A stretch of 64,000 nucleotides of DNA, from the NCBI GenBank assembly GCA_013364255.1, contig CP054936.1, forward strand, positions 3,192,853-3,256,852, in the 5' to 3' direction. The notes below the pieces were generated by a model. It worked only from the letters and a program-made list of their open reading frames with translations, had not been told where the DNA came from and did not search any database. Below are positions 16,910-28,695 of the stretch, in pieces. Each line of letters opens with the position of its first letter. Within the stretch, counting starts at the first letter, position 1. This DNA comes from Streptomyces seoulensis. GTDB lineage: Bacteria; Actinomycetota; Actinomycetes; Streptomycetales; Streptomycetaceae. A program made the translations under genes and the position numbers.

Positions 16910-19711
16910 GTGATCCGTTACGACGCCCTGGAGGCGCTGCCCGTACGCGGCGCCCTGCCCGCACTCGACGAGGCGCTGGAGGGGCACGGCACCGCCGTGC
17001 TCGTCGCGCCGCCCGGCACCGGCAAGACGACGCTGGTGCCGCTGGCCCTGGCCGGGCTGCTGGGCGCGGGGCCGGCGCGGCGGGTGGTGGTGGCCGAGCC
17101 GCGGCGGATCGCGGCGCGGGCCGCGGCCCGGCGGATGGCGTGGCTGCTGGGCGAGAAGCCCGGCGAGAGCGTCGGCCACACGGTCCGCGGGGAACGCGTC
17201 GTCGGGCGGCACACGCGCGTGGAGGTCGTCACGACCGGTGTGCTGCTCCAGCGGCTCCAGCGCGACCAGGAGCTGGGCGGCATCGACGTGGTGGTGCTCG
17301 ACGAGTGCCACGAGCGGCATCTGGACGCGGACACCGCGGCGGCGTTCCTGTGGGACGTGCGCGAGACGCTGCGGCCCGAGCTGCGGCTGGTGGCCGCGTC
17401 GGCGACCACGGACGCCGAGGGCTGGGCGCGGCTGCTGGGCGGGGCGCCGGTGGTCGAGGCGGCGGGCGTGGCGCATCCGGTGGAGGTGGTGTGGGCGCCG
17501 CCCGCGCGTCCGGTGCGGCCGCCGCACGGGCTGCGGGTGGATCCGGCGCTGCTGGCGCACGTGGCGTCGGTGGTGCGACGGGCGCTGGCCGAGCGGTCCG
17601 GGGACGTGCTGTGCTTTCTGCCGGGGGTCGGGGAGATCGGGCGGGTGGCGGGAGAGATCGGGCGGGTGGCGGGGGCGCTCGGGGAGCTCGGGGGCCTGGA
17701 GGACGTCGACGTGCTTCAGGTGCACGGGCGTGCGCCGGCGGACGTGCAGGAGGCGGTGCTCGCGCCGGGGCGGCGGCGCCGGGTGGTGCTGGCCACGTCC
17801 GTGGCGGAGTCCTCGCTGACGGTCCCCGGGGTGCGGGTGGTGGTCGACTCGGGGCTCGCGCGGGAGCCGCGGGTGGACCACGCGCGCGGGCTGAGCGCGC
17901 TGGCGACCGTACGGGCCTCGCAGGCGGCCGGGCGGCAGCGGGCGGGGCGCGCGGGGCGTGAGGCGCCGGGGACGGTGTACCGGTGCTGGGCGGAGGCGGA
18001 GGACGGGCGGCTGCCGCGGTTCCCGGCGCCGGAGATCAAGGTGGCGGAGCTGACCGCGTTCGCCCTCCAGACGGCCTGCTGGGGCGACCCGGACGCCGCC
18101 GGGCTGGCGCTGCTGGATCCGCCGCCGGGCGGGGCGATGGCGGCGGCGCGGGAGGTCCTGACCGCGGTGGGCGCGGTGGACGCCGCCGGGCGGGCCACCG
18201 GGCGCGGGGCGCGGCTGGCGCGGCTCGGGGTGCATCCGCGGCTGGGTCGGGCGCTGCTGGACACCGCCGCCCTCGGGGGCGGGGAGCGGGTCGCGGAGGC
18301 CGTCGCGCTGTTGAGCGAGGAGGCGCCGCGGGAGTACGGCGACGATCTCGCCGCCGCGGTGCGGACCGCTCGCCGCGGCGGCGACGCCTACGCGGCGCGG
18401 TGGCGCGGGGAGGTGCGGCGGCTGCGGGGCGCGGCGTCGGGAGCGGGACTCCCCGGCGTGCCCGGCCGGGACCCCGGTGCCGAGGTGAGCGTGGCGGCGC
18501 GAGAGGCGGATGGGGCGGGAGGGGCTGACCCGGGCGCCGCGCGGAGCGCAGTCACGGGCCCGCCGACGGCCGCCGCCCCGCCGGAGGGCGCCGCGCGGCA
18601 CGACGCCGCGGGAGAGCAGAAGCCGAGGCCCCCGGCCGCCTCCGCCATCTCCGCCCCCGGTGGCGAAGGGCGGCGAAGCAGCGGAGACAGCCCAGGAACT
18701 GCCGGTCTCGTCGTCGGGGCCGGGCTCGGGCGGGATTCGGACGAGTGGGTCGCCGGGGTGGTGGGGGCGCTGGCGTATCCCGAGCGGGTGGCCCGGCTGG
18801 ACGGGGGGTCGTACGTGATGGCCTCCGGGACGCGGGCCGAGCTCGCCGAGGGGTCCGCGCTGCGGGGCGCGCCGTGGATCGTGGTCGCGGTGGCCGACCG
18901 TCCGCTCGGCCGGGCGCACGCGCGCGTGCGGCTCGCCGCCGCGATCGACGAGGACGTCGCCCGGTTCGCCGCCGGGGCGCTGTACGAGGAGCGGACGGAG
19001 GTCCACTGGTCGGACGGGGACGTCGTCGCGCGGCGGGTCGAACGGCTCGGGGCGGTGGAGCTGACGGCGCGCCCGCTCGCCGCCCCCGACCCCGCCCTCG
19101 TCCGCGAAGCGCTGCTCGACGGGCTGCGGCGGGAGGGCCTCGGACTGCTGCGGTGGCCGGCGGGGGGCGGTCTGCTGCGGCAGCGGCTCGCGTTCCTGCA
19201 CCGCCGGCTCGGCGCGCCCTGGCCCGACGTCGACGACGACGCGCTGCACGCGCGCGTGGACGAGTGGCTGGAGCCGGAGCTGAGCCGGGCCCGGCGGCGC
19301 GCGGACCTGGGGCGCGTGGACGCCGGGCAGGCGCTGGCCCGGCTGCTGCCCTGGGCGTCCGGTGCGGCGGCCCGGCTGGACGAACTCGCCCCGGAGCGGA
19401 TCACCGTGCCCAGCGGGTCCGCGGTCCGCGTCGACTACACGGACCCGGAGCAGCCGGTGCTGGCGGTCAAGCTCCAGGAGATGTTCGGGCTGGAGCGGTC
19501 GCCGCTCGTCGCCGGGGCGCCGGTCCTCGTGCACCTGCTCTCCCCCGCGGGCCGCCCCGTCGCCGTCACCGCCGACCTCGCCTCCTTCTGGCGGGACGGC
19601 TACAAGGGCGTACGGGCGGAGCTGCGCGGCCGGTATCCGAAGCATCCCTGGCCCGAGGACCCGGCCACCGCGCGGCCCACCCGGCACACCAACGCGCGGC
19701 TCGGACGGTGA
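16910..19711 (+). CDS. hrpB: ATP-dependent helicase HrpB
   Basis: A 933-residue DEAH-type helicase. Motif I is VAPPGTGKTTLVPLAL near residue 38, motif II is LDECHERH, motif III is VAASATTD, and motif VI lies in QRAGRAGREAPGTVYR. The C-terminal HrpB-specific domain ends with FWRDGYKGVRAELRGRYPKHPWPEDP, whose last part KGVRAELRGRYPKHPW is diagnostic. Relative to usual HrpB proteins (about 820-850 residues) there is a low-complexity Ala/Gly/Pro linker of about 90 residues near position 520-610. GTG 16910 follows GGGGG. Its cellular role is not established. Confidence 0.9.
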   Translation: MIRYDALEALPVRGALPALDEALEGHGTAVLVAPPGTGKTTLVPLALAGLLGAGPARRVVVAEPRRIAARAAARRMAWLLGEKPGESVGHTVRGERVVGRHTRVEVVTTGVLLQRLQRDQELGGIDVVVLDECHERHLDADTAAAFLWDVRETLRPELRLVAASATTDAEGWARLLGGAPVVEAAGVAHPVEVVWAPPARPVRPPHGLRVDPALLAHVASVVRRALAERSGDVLCFLPGVGEIGRVAGEIGRVAGALGELGGLEDVDVLQVHGRAPADVQEAVLAPGRRRRVVLATSVAESSLTVPGVRVVVDSGLAREPRVDHARGLSALATVRASQAAGRQRAGRAGREAPGTVYRCWAEAEDGRLPRFPAPEIKVAELTAFALQTACWGDPDAAGLALLDPPPGGAMAAAREVLTAVGAVDAAGRATGRGARLARLGVHPRLGRALLDTAALGGGERVAEAVALLSEEAPREYGDDLAAAVRTARRGGDAYAARWRGEVRRLRGAASGAGLPGVPGRDPGAEVSVAAREADGAGGADPGAARSAVTGPPTAAAPPEGAARHDAAGEQKPRPPAASAISAPGGEGRRSSGDSPGTAGLVVGAGLGRDSDEWVAGVVGALAYPERVARLDGGSYVMASGTRAELAEGSALRGAPWIVVAVADRPLGRAHARVRLAAAIDEDVARFAAGALYEERTEVHWSDGDVVARRVERLGAVELTARPLAAPDPALVREALLDGLRREGLGLLRWPAGGGLLRQRLAFLHRRLGAPWPDVDDDALHARVDEWLEPELSRARRRADLGRVDAGQALARLLPWASGAAARLDELAPERITVPSGSAVRVDYTDPEQPVLAVKLQEMFGLERSPLVAGAPVLVHLLSPAGRPVAVTADLASFWRDGYKGVRAELRGRYPKHPWPEDPATARPTRHTNARLGR

Positions 19712-19715
19712 CGCG

Positions 19716-19752
19716 GAGGGGCGCCCTGCCGCCGTGGCGGAGGGCGCCCCTC
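19716..19752. terminator. Bidirectional terminator between hrpB and the lytic transglycosylase gene
   Basis: GAGGGGCGCCCT (19716-19727) pairs perfectly with AGGGCGCCCCTC (19741-19752), with an inner GCCGCC/GGCGG extension. The flanking genes are convergent. Confidence 0.75.
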
Positions 19753-19794
19753 GGTGCGTGGCCGCGCCGGGCGGATCACGAAGAGGCCGGCGGC

Positions 19795-21627
19795 TTACGC
19801 GGAGGCCGTGGAACCGGTGGTGGTCGACGGGCTCGGGGCGGTCGACGGTTCGGTGTCCGTGCCGGGGCTCTGGCTCGGGCTCGGGTCGGGGCTCGCCGGG
19901 GTGCCGGCCGGCGCGACCCGGAGTTCGACGGTCAGCGTCGCGCCGCCGGCGGTGGTGACGCGGAGCAGGAACGTGCCGGTGGTGTCGTCGGCGTACAGCT
20001 TGGGCAGCTTCAGCACGCCCTTGGCGTCGGTGCGCAGGTCCGTCAGGGTGCGGACCGGCTTGCCGTCGGCGTCCTTGAAGTAGGGGCCCTTGGTGTTCGC
20101 GGTGGCGTCGTCGGCGGACTTGACCAGGGTCGCGGTGGCCGCGACCTTGCCGGCGGCGGCTTTCTCGTAGGTGGCCTTCAGCTCGACCTGGTCGGCGAAC
20201 TCGCCGCCGGGGGCGCAACTGAGCGGGGTGTCGCCGGTGCGGGCGAGGGCGTCGGCGGTGCGCTCGGTGACGGTCGCCCGGTAGTCGAGGCCCGTCACCG
20301 TGCGGCCGACGACCAGGGCGCGCACGGTGAACGTCCCGGTCTTCTCGCCCGCCTGGAGCGCGGGTGCGACGGCGACGCCGGAGGCGCCGGTGACGACCGT
20401 GGCGATCTTCTCGCCGCCGGTGAAGACGGCGTCGGTGTCGCCGGTGATCACGAACCGGACCCTGACCTTGGCGAGGGACTTGCCGGTCTTCGTCTCGGCG
20501 CGGGCGGTGATCCGCTGCGTGAACGCGTCGCCCGCCCGGGCGGTGAGCTGGGGCGTGTCCACGTCCTTGAGGTGGTCCACGATGTCGGTGCGGCTGGGCG
20601 GCGGGGTGGGCTTCGACGGCGCGGGGTCGGTCGGGTCCGGGGAGGGGCTGGTCCCGCCGCCGGGCTTGCCGGGCTTGCTCGGCCCGCCGGACCCGTTCGG
20701 GGCGCCCGGGGTGCTCGGGGTGTCCGTGGCGGGGGTCGACGGGGACGACGGCCGGGGGGTCGTGCCGGGCGTGCCGGGGGTGGGGCCCGTGCCGCCGCGC
20801 TCGGACGGCACGGCGCCGGTGCCGTCGGGGATCGTGTGGGTGCCCCTGCGGTAGTACTCCATCCAGGACAGGACGGTGTTCAGGTAGTCCTCGGAGGCGT
20901 TGTAGCTGAGGATCGCCTTGCGCAGGTCGCGGGTGTCGGCCAGGTCCCAGCCGAAGCGGCACAGGTAGTGGCCGGTGGCGAGGGCGGCGTCGAAGACGTT
21001 GTTGGGGTCCTTCTTGCCGTCGCCGTTGCCGTCCCGGCCCGCCCACTTCCAGGTGGAGGGGATGAACTGCATGGGGCCGACGGCGCGGTCGTAGGTGCTG
21101 TCGTTGTCGTAGGCGCCGTGGTCGGTGTCGCTGATGTTGGCGAAGCCGACGCCGTTGAGGACCGGGCCGAGGATCGGGGTGATCGTCGTGCCGTCGGCGG
21201 TGACGCGGCCGCCGCCCGCGTGGCCGGACTCCACCTTGCCGATGGCGGCGAGCAGTTGCCAGGGCAGGTTGCAGCCCGGCTTGGCGGTGCGCAGCTCGGC
21301 CTCGGCCTTCTTGTACGCGGCGAGCACGGTGGCGGGGATGCCGGCCTCGGAGGGCGTGTCGGCGACCGGGAGGCCGACGGCGGTGGTGGGCGCGGGATTG
21401 GGGCTCTTCAGCGGGGGAAGCGCCGTGTAGTAGTGCGAGTTGCCGGTCGCGGTGTCGCCTGCGGCGGGCTGCTCGGGGGCGGGCGTCGCGCCGGCGGCGG
21501 TCGGTCTTCCCTGGCCGTCCGCCGTCACCCCCGGTGCCTCGGAAGCGGAGAGGGCCGCTACGGCCACCGCCGCCACGGCCGTGGTGGCCGCTCCCTTGTA
21601 CAGCCTCCTGCCGAAATGCGCCGCCAT
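19795..21627 (-). CDS. Secreted lytic transglycosylase with Pro-rich linker and C-terminal Ig-like region
   Basis: A 610-residue exported protein. A signal peptide (GAATTAVAAVAVAALSASEA) opens it. About residues 95-265 are a MltB-like lytic transglycosylase domain that cleaves peptidoglycan: LLAAIGKVESGHAG carries the catalytic glutamate, and DRAVGPMQFIPSTWKW and GHYLCRFGWDLADTRDLRKA are family motifs. A Pro/Ser/Thr/Gly linker of about 80 residues follows, then a beta-rich region (TARAGDAFTQRITARAETKT and later strands) that looks like repeated Ig-like folds, and a second Ser/Pro/Thr tail. It probably acts on the cell wall during growth or sporulation. Confidence 0.85.
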   Translation of the reverse strand: MAAHFGRRLYKGAATTAVAAVAVAALSASEAPGVTADGQGRPTAAGATPAPEQPAAGDTATGNSHYYTALPPLKSPNPAPTTAVGLPVADTPSEAGIPATVLAAYKKAEAELRTAKPGCNLPWQLLAAIGKVESGHAGGGRVTADGTTITPILGPVLNGVGFANISDTDHGAYDNDSTYDRAVGPMQFIPSTWKWAGRDGNGDGKKDPNNVFDAALATGHYLCRFGWDLADTRDLRKAILSYNASEDYLNTVLSWMEYYRRGTHTIPDGTGAVPSERGGTGPTPGTPGTTPRPSSPSTPATDTPSTPGAPNGSGGPSKPGKPGGGTSPSPDPTDPAPSKPTPPPSRTDIVDHLKDVDTPQLTARAGDAFTQRITARAETKTGKSLAKVRVRFVITGDTDAVFTGGEKIATVVTGASGVAVAPALQAGEKTGTFTVRALVVGRTVTGLDYRATVTERTADALARTGDTPLSCAPGGEFADQVELKATYEKAAAGKVAATATLVKSADDATANTKGPYFKDADGKPVRTLTDLRTDAKGVLKLPKLYADDTTGTFLLRVTTAGGATLTVELRVAPAGTPASPDPSPSQSPGTDTEPSTAPSPSTTTGSTASA

Positions 21628-21906
21628 GGAGTGAACCCCTCCCGTGGACGCCGAGCGTCCGTCCGTGCCTGTCTGTTCGCCCTGTTGTGACAGTTGACCC
21701 GCGGTATTGGTTGCCCTCGTGGAGCGATGCGTGTGTACGACCCAGGCGACCCTACGACAACTTCCTTTGCGACGGGACCGGTTGGTGCCCGGTTTTCACC
21801 GGTTGGCCACTTACTGTTGCGCGGGGCGCGGTGGTCCCGGGTCCCGCGTACTGGACGGCGCCGACCGACGGACCGCCCCTCCGGTCATGTCGCCTGCCTG
21901 GGGGTC

Positions 21907-22821
21907 GTGTTGCCGTTCACGTTGAGTCATGCGGCGGCCGTGCTGCCCGCGGTGCGCGGGGACGGCACGGGGCGGGGCCGGCTGACGCCCGCGCTGCTGG
22001 TGGCGGGCTCCTTCGCGCCGGACATGACCTACTACGCGGCGAGCGTCCTGCCCGGGGCGATGGGGTTCGGCGCGGTCACGCACTCCTTCGCCGGGGTGTT
22101 CACGGTGGACGTGCTGATCGCCTGGGCGCTGGGGGCGGCGTGGCTGCTGGTGCGCGAGCCGCTGGTGGCGCTGCTGCCGCCCGCCCGTCAGGGGCGCTGG
22201 GCGGCGCTGACGCGGTGCGGGGCGCCGCGCGCGCGGGTGCGGCCCGCCGTGGTGCCGTGGTGGTACGTCTCGGCGGTCCTCGGCGCGCTGACGCACGTGG
22301 TGTGGGACGCGTTCACGCATCTCGACCGGTGGGGGTCGCGGGTGTTCCCGGTGCTGGACCGCTCGCTGCCGGGCGCGCCCCTGTACGGGTACGTGCAGTA
22401 CGGCGGCTCGGCGGTCGCGGCGGTGGTGATCGCCGTGTTCGTGCTGCGTGTGCTGCGGCGGATGCCGGCGGGCGAGCCGTACGGGGTGCCCGCGCTGTCG
22501 CGACGGGACCGGTGGTGGGCCGTGGCGGTGATCGGCGGCTGCGCGGGCCTGGGGGCGGTGCGGCGGGTGGCCCAGTGGCGGGGCGGGCGCGGCCCGTCGG
22601 CCGAGGTGCGCGACCTGGTGCCGGTGCTGTGCTTCGGCGCGGGCGCCGGACTGGTGGCGGGGCTGCTGGTCTGCGCCGCCGGGGTCAGGGTGTGGCGTCC
22701 GGCCGGCCGGGTCCGCGCCGGGGGCGGTGCGGGTGGCGCGGGGGGCGGTCCGGGCGGGGCCGGCGTTGCGGTGGGCCGCTCGGACGGTCGGCGGCCGGGG
22801 GCGCCGCGACGAAGACCGTGA
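21907..22821 (+). CDS. DUF4184 family integral membrane protein
   Basis: A 304-residue membrane protein. The N terminus LPFTLSHAAAVLPAVR with a conserved histidine, SFAPDMTYY and THVVWDAFTHLDRWG are DUF4184 hallmarks; the His/Asp residues recall metal-dependent phosphatase-like membrane proteins, but no activity is proven. About six hydrophobic segments follow. The GTG at 21907 is chosen because LPFTLSH is the family's N terminus. A basic, glycine-rich tail overlaps the opposite-strand gene at 22685-23101 by 137 bases. Confidence 0.82.
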   Translation: MLPFTLSHAAAVLPAVRGDGTGRGRLTPALLVAGSFAPDMTYYAASVLPGAMGFGAVTHSFAGVFTVDVLIAWALGAAWLLVREPLVALLPPARQGRWAALTRCGAPRARVRPAVVPWWYVSAVLGALTHVVWDAFTHLDRWGSRVFPVLDRSLPGAPLYGYVQYGGSAVAAVVIAVFVLRVLRRMPAGEPYGVPALSRRDRWWAVAVIGGCAGLGAVRRVAQWRGGRGPSAEVRDLVPVLCFGAGAGLVAGLLVCAAGVRVWRPAGRVRAGGGAGGAGGGPGGAGVAVGRSDGRRPGAPRRRP

Positions 22822-23101
22822 CGGTGCGGACGGGGCCCGGCCGGGGCAGGCGGGCGAGGAACAGGGCGACGTAGCCGCGGCTGAGGTCCGCCCACAGGCG
22901 CCAGGGCGGCGGTTCGTGGAGCGGGAGGCGGCGGCGCAGGCCGGTCGCGGCGCGGCGCAGGGGGGCCGCGGGGTCGGTGGGGACGCGGGCGGTGCTTGCC
23001 GCGGCCGCGAGGGCCGGAACCGGCGGGAGCGGCGCGGCGGGGGCCGCGCCGACGGCTGTCTGGGATGCCGCCGGCCGGTGGTTGAGCATGCGTATACCCA
23101 T
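22685..23101 (-). CDS. Small Streptomyces hypothetical protein (MGIRMLNH-type)
   Basis: A 138-residue basic protein starting MGIRMLNHRPAASQT. It has an Ala/Pro-rich middle, the block ASTARVPTDPAAPLRRAATG, an amphipathic aromatic stretch LWADLSRGYVALFLARLP and a Pro/Arg-rich end. I recognise the start and the WADL-RGY block as recurring in Streptomyces hypotheticals; no function is known. Its last 45 codons are antisense to the DUF4184 gene, so its true C terminus is uncertain. Confidence 0.6.
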   Translation of the reverse strand: MGIRMLNHRPAASQTAVGAAPAAPLPPVPALAAAASTARVPTDPAAPLRRAATGLRRRLPLHEPPPWRLWADLSRGYVALFLARLPRPGPVRTVTVFVAAPPAADRPSGPPQRRPRPDRPPRHPHRPRRGPGRPDATP

Positions 23102-23263
23102 GCCCGCATCCTGTCGGCCCGTCCTGCGGGCGGCGTCTTCGCGGGGGCCACGTGAGTGACGAGACGGAGGGGCGGGGGCCGGCCGGAACGGCCCGGTGGC
23201 CTGGGGAGGACTGGACGCATCGGGGCGGGCCGGGGGCGGGATGCGCCAGCTCTTCGCGGCCCC

Positions 23264-23354
23264 AGAAGGGCAGCCGCCCAGAACGGCAGCCGCCCAGGAC
23301 GGCAGCCACCCAGGACGGCAGCCACCCGGAGCGACAGCCGCCCGGAGCGACAGC
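23264..23354. repeat. 16-bp tandem repeat, about 5.7 copies
   Basis: Units of the form AGAACGGCAGCCGCCC follow one another without gaps: the first base pairs vary (AGAAGGG, AGAACGG, AGGACGG, AGGACGG, GGAGCGA), while GCAGCC(G/A)CCC is nearly fixed. Noncoding, just beyond the polA terminator. Confidence 0.85.
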
Positions 23355-23360
23355 ACGCCG

Positions 23361-23390
23361 CCCCGGGGCCGGAGCGCACCGGCCCCGGGG
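23361..23390 (-). terminator. polA terminator
   Basis: A perfect 12-bp stem CCCCGGGGCCGG / CCGGCCCCGGGG with a 6-base loop, 47 bases past the polA stop codon. Confidence 0.75.
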
Positions 23391-23436
23391 CGGCCACGGG
23401 GGCGCGGGCCGTCTCCCCCGCACGCCCCCGGAGGGG

Positions 23437-26163
23437 CTAGTGCGCCGCCGACTCCCAGTCGCGGCCGACGCCGACCGAGACGTCCAGGGGCGCCCGGAGG
23501 GTGACCGCGCCGGACATCTCGCGGCGGACGATCTCCTCGGTCGCCGCACGCTCGCCGGGGGCGATCTCCAGCACGATTTCGTCGTGCACCTGGAGGAGCA
23601 TGCGGGACTTGAGGCCGGCCTCGCGCAGCGCCCGGTCCACGTTCAGCATGGCGATCTTGACGATGTCCGCCGCCGTGCCCTGGATCGGAGCGTTCAGCGC
23701 CATCCGCTCGGCCGCCTCGCGGCGCTGGCGGTTGTCGCTGTTGAGGTCGGGCAGGTAGCGGCGGCGGCCGAACAGCGTCGCCGTATAGCCCGTGGCGCGC
23801 GCCTCGTCGACCGCGCGGCGCAGGTAGTCCCGTACGCCGCCGAACCGCTCGAAGTAGGCGTCCATCAGCGCGCGGGCCTCGGCCGCCTCGATGTTCAGCT
23901 GCTGGGAGAGGCCGAAGGCCGACAGCCCGTACGCCAGGCCGTACGACATCGCCTTGATCTTGCGGCGCATCTCCGCGTCCACCGCCGACCGGTCGACGCC
24001 GAAGACCTGCGAGGCGGCCGTGGTGTGCAGGTCCTCGCCGGAGGTGAACGCCTCGATCAGGCCCTCGTCCTCGGACAGGTGGGCCATCACCCGCAGCTCG
24101 ATCTGGCTGTAGTCGGCGGTCATCAGCGACTCGAAGCCCTCGCCGACCACGAAGCCGCGGCGGATGGCCCGGCCCTCGTCGGTGCGGACCGGGATGTTCT
24201 GGAGGTTCGGCTCGGTGGAGGAGAGCCGGCCGGTCGCGGCGACGGTCTGGTTGAACGTCGTGTGGATCCGGCCGTCCGCCGCGATCGTCTTGATCAGGCC
24301 CTCGACGGTCACCCGGAGCTTGGCCTGCTCACGGTGGCGCAGCATGATCACCGGCAGCTCGTTGTCCGTCTGCGCGGCGAGCCAGGCCAGGGCGTCGGCG
24401 TCGGTGGTGTAGCCGGTCTTGGTCTTCTTGGTCTTCGGCAGGGCCAGCTCGCCGAAGAGGACCTCCTGGAGCTGCTTGGGCGAGCCGAGGTTGAACTCGT
24501 GCCCGGCCGCCGCGTGCGCCTCCTTCACGGCCTGCTGCACCGCACCGGCGAACATCTGCTCCATGGCTTCGAGGTGCGCCCGGTCGGCGGCGATGCCGTG
24601 CCGCTCCATGCGGGCGAGCAGCGCGGAGGTGGGCAGCTCCATGTCGCGCAGCAGATCGGCCGCGCCGACCTCGTCGAGCCGGCCCTCGAACACCTCGCCG
24701 AGGTCGAGGATCGAGCGGGCCTGGATCATCAGCATCTCGGCCTCGGCGGCCTCGTCCGCGCCGAAGGCGAGCTGGCCGTCGGCCGCGGCGGCGGGCGCCA
24801 GCTCGCGGTGCAGGTACTCCAGGGACAGCGCGTCCAGCGCGAAGGAGCGGCGGCCCGGCTTGACCAGGTAGGCGGCGAGCGCGGTGTCCATGCGGACGCC
24901 CGCGACGCGCCAGCCGTGCTCGGCCATGACCCGCATCGCGCCCTTGGCGTCGTGGAACACCTTGGCGCGCTCCGCGTCGGCCAGCCAGGCCGCGAACGCG
25001 CTCTCGTCCGCCTCGTCCAGCTGCGCCGGGTCGAACCAGGCCGCGGCGCCGTCGGCGGCGGCGAGCGCGACCTCGGCGACCGAGCCCGCGCCCAGCGCCC
25101 AGGCGTCGACCGTGGCCACGCCCAGCGTGTCCGTGCCGTGCCCGGCCAGCCAGGGCGCCAGCTCGCCGGTGCCGAGCACCGTGCCGTCCAGCTCCACGCC
25201 GTCCGCCGCGACCGGGGTGGCCTCGGCCTCCTCGGCGCCGGGGTCGACGGCGAAGAGCCGCTCGCGCAGCGAGGGGTTGCGGATCTCCAGGGAGTCCAGG
25301 AGCGTGGCGACGGCCTTGCGGTCGTACGCCGTCCTGGCGAGGTCGGTGACCGTCTTCGGCAGCTCCACCTCCCGCTCCAGCTCGGTGAGGCGGCGGTTGA
25401 GCTTGACGGACTCCAGGTGGTCGCGGAGGTTCTGCCCGGCCTTGCCCTTGACCTCCTCGGCGCGCTCGACCAGCTCCGCGAACGAGCCGAACTGGTTGAT
25501 CCACTTCGCGGCGGTCTTCTCGCCGACGCCGGGGATGCCGGGCAGGTTGTCGGACGGGTCGCCGCGCAGCGCCGCGAAGTCCGGGTACTGGGCCGGCGTC
25601 AGCCCGTACTTCTCGACGACCTTCTCCGGGGTGTACCGGGTCAGCTCGGAGACGCCCTTGGTCGGGTACAGCACCGTGGTGTGCTCGGAGACCAGCTGGA
25701 AGGAGTCGCGGTCGCCGGTGACGATCAGCACCTCGAAGCCCTCGGCCTCGGCCCGGGTGGCGAGCGTGGCGATGATGTCGTCGGCCTCGAAGCCCTCGAC
25801 GGCGAAGCGCTCGGCGCGCATGGCGTCCAGCAGCTCGCCGATCAGCTGCACCTGGCCCTTGAACTCGTCGGGCGTCTTGGAGCGGTTCGCCTTGTACTCG
25901 GTGAACTCCTCCGAGCGCCACGTCTTGCGGGACACGTCGAACGCCACCGCGAAGTGCGTGGGCGCCTCGTCACGCAGGGTGTTGGCCAGCATCGACGCGA
26001 AGCCGTAGATCGCATTCGTCGGCTGGCCCGTCGCGGTGGTGAAGTTCTCCGCGGGCAGCGCGAAGAACGCGCGGTAGGCCAGCGAGTGCCCGTCCATGAG
26101 CATGAGCCGGGGACGCGTACCGCCGGAGGTCTTGTCGGTCTTCTTCGATGCTGTCTCTGCCAC
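23437..26163 (-). CDS. polA: DNA polymerase I
   Basis: A 908-residue Pol I for Okazaki-fragment processing and repair synthesis. The N-terminal 5'-3' exonuclease is intact (LMLMDGHSLAYRAFFALP, EGFEADDIIATLA, GDRDSFQLV, GDPSDNLPGIPGVGEKTA). The middle domain has lost the proofreading acidic pair: LGVATVDAWALG replaces the DxE motif of E. coli Klenow. The polymerase motifs are complete: A DYSQIELRVMAHLSED, B RRKIKAMSYGLAYGLSAFG and C LLQVHDEIVLE. The start is GTG 26163, giving MAETASKKTDK. The gene has 252 bases between it and the divergent molybdoenzyme gene. Confidence 0.96.
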   Translation of the reverse strand: MAETASKKTDKTSGGTRPRLMLMDGHSLAYRAFFALPAENFTTATGQPTNAIYGFASMLANTLRDEAPTHFAVAFDVSRKTWRSEEFTEYKANRSKTPDEFKGQVQLIGELLDAMRAERFAVEGFEADDIIATLATRAEAEGFEVLIVTGDRDSFQLVSEHTTVLYPTKGVSELTRYTPEKVVEKYGLTPAQYPDFAALRGDPSDNLPGIPGVGEKTAAKWINQFGSFAELVERAEEVKGKAGQNLRDHLESVKLNRRLTELEREVELPKTVTDLARTAYDRKAVATLLDSLEIRNPSLRERLFAVDPGAEEAEATPVAADGVELDGTVLGTGELAPWLAGHGTDTLGVATVDAWALGAGSVAEVALAAADGAAAWFDPAQLDEADESAFAAWLADAERAKVFHDAKGAMRVMAEHGWRVAGVRMDTALAAYLVKPGRRSFALDALSLEYLHRELAPAAAADGQLAFGADEAAEAEMLMIQARSILDLGEVFEGRLDEVGAADLLRDMELPTSALLARMERHGIAADRAHLEAMEQMFAGAVQQAVKEAHAAAGHEFNLGSPKQLQEVLFGELALPKTKKTKTGYTTDADALAWLAAQTDNELPVIMLRHREQAKLRVTVEGLIKTIAADGRIHTTFNQTVAATGRLSSTEPNLQNIPVRTDEGRAIRRGFVVGEGFESLMTADYSQIELRVMAHLSEDEGLIEAFTSGEDLHTTAASQVFGVDRSAVDAEMRRKIKAMSYGLAYGLSAFGLSQQLNIEAAEARALMDAYFERFGGVRDYLRRAVDEARATGYTATLFGRRRYLPDLNSDNRQRREAAERMALNAPIQGTAADIVKIAMLNVDRALREAGLKSRMLLQVHDEIVLEIAPGERAATEEIVRREMSGAVTLRAPLDVSVGVGRDWESAAH

Positions 26164-26415
26164 GTCCCCGATCCTGCCACGGACCACTGACAGCCGGGAC
26201 GCACCCGCCGCCGGGCCCGCCCGCCCCGCGGGCCGCGTCCTCCCTCCGTTCCCCACCGCGCCCCTCCGCCCGCTCCCCCCTCCGCCCGGCCTCCGCCCGG
26301 CCTCCGGCGATGTCGGTGGTGCGTGGGAGGATCGGAGGACTCCGGGCGGAGGGACCGGCCGGAGGACACCACGCGCGCGGCCCGCACCGTGTGCGCCGTC
26401 GAAGGGGAGGGTGCG

Positions 26416-28691
<2,276 letters not shown>

Positions 28692-28695
<4 letters not shown>

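Larger units (their letters stand above)
23102..23436. other. Intergenic region between polA and the small hypothetical gene
   Basis: No convincing gene here. It holds a 16-bp tandem repeat (23264-23354) and the polA terminator hairpin (23361-23390). The several frames that read through it have no ribosome-binding site and encode only the repeat. Confidence 0.6.

Noticed and set aside
14099..21046. A 2315-codon open frame on the minus strand that continues upstream of rpsA through the hrpB and transglycosylase region
   Set aside because: Only the rpsA part has coding character. The rest is antisense to hrpB with Pro/Arg-rich sequence typical of shadow frames in GC-rich DNA.
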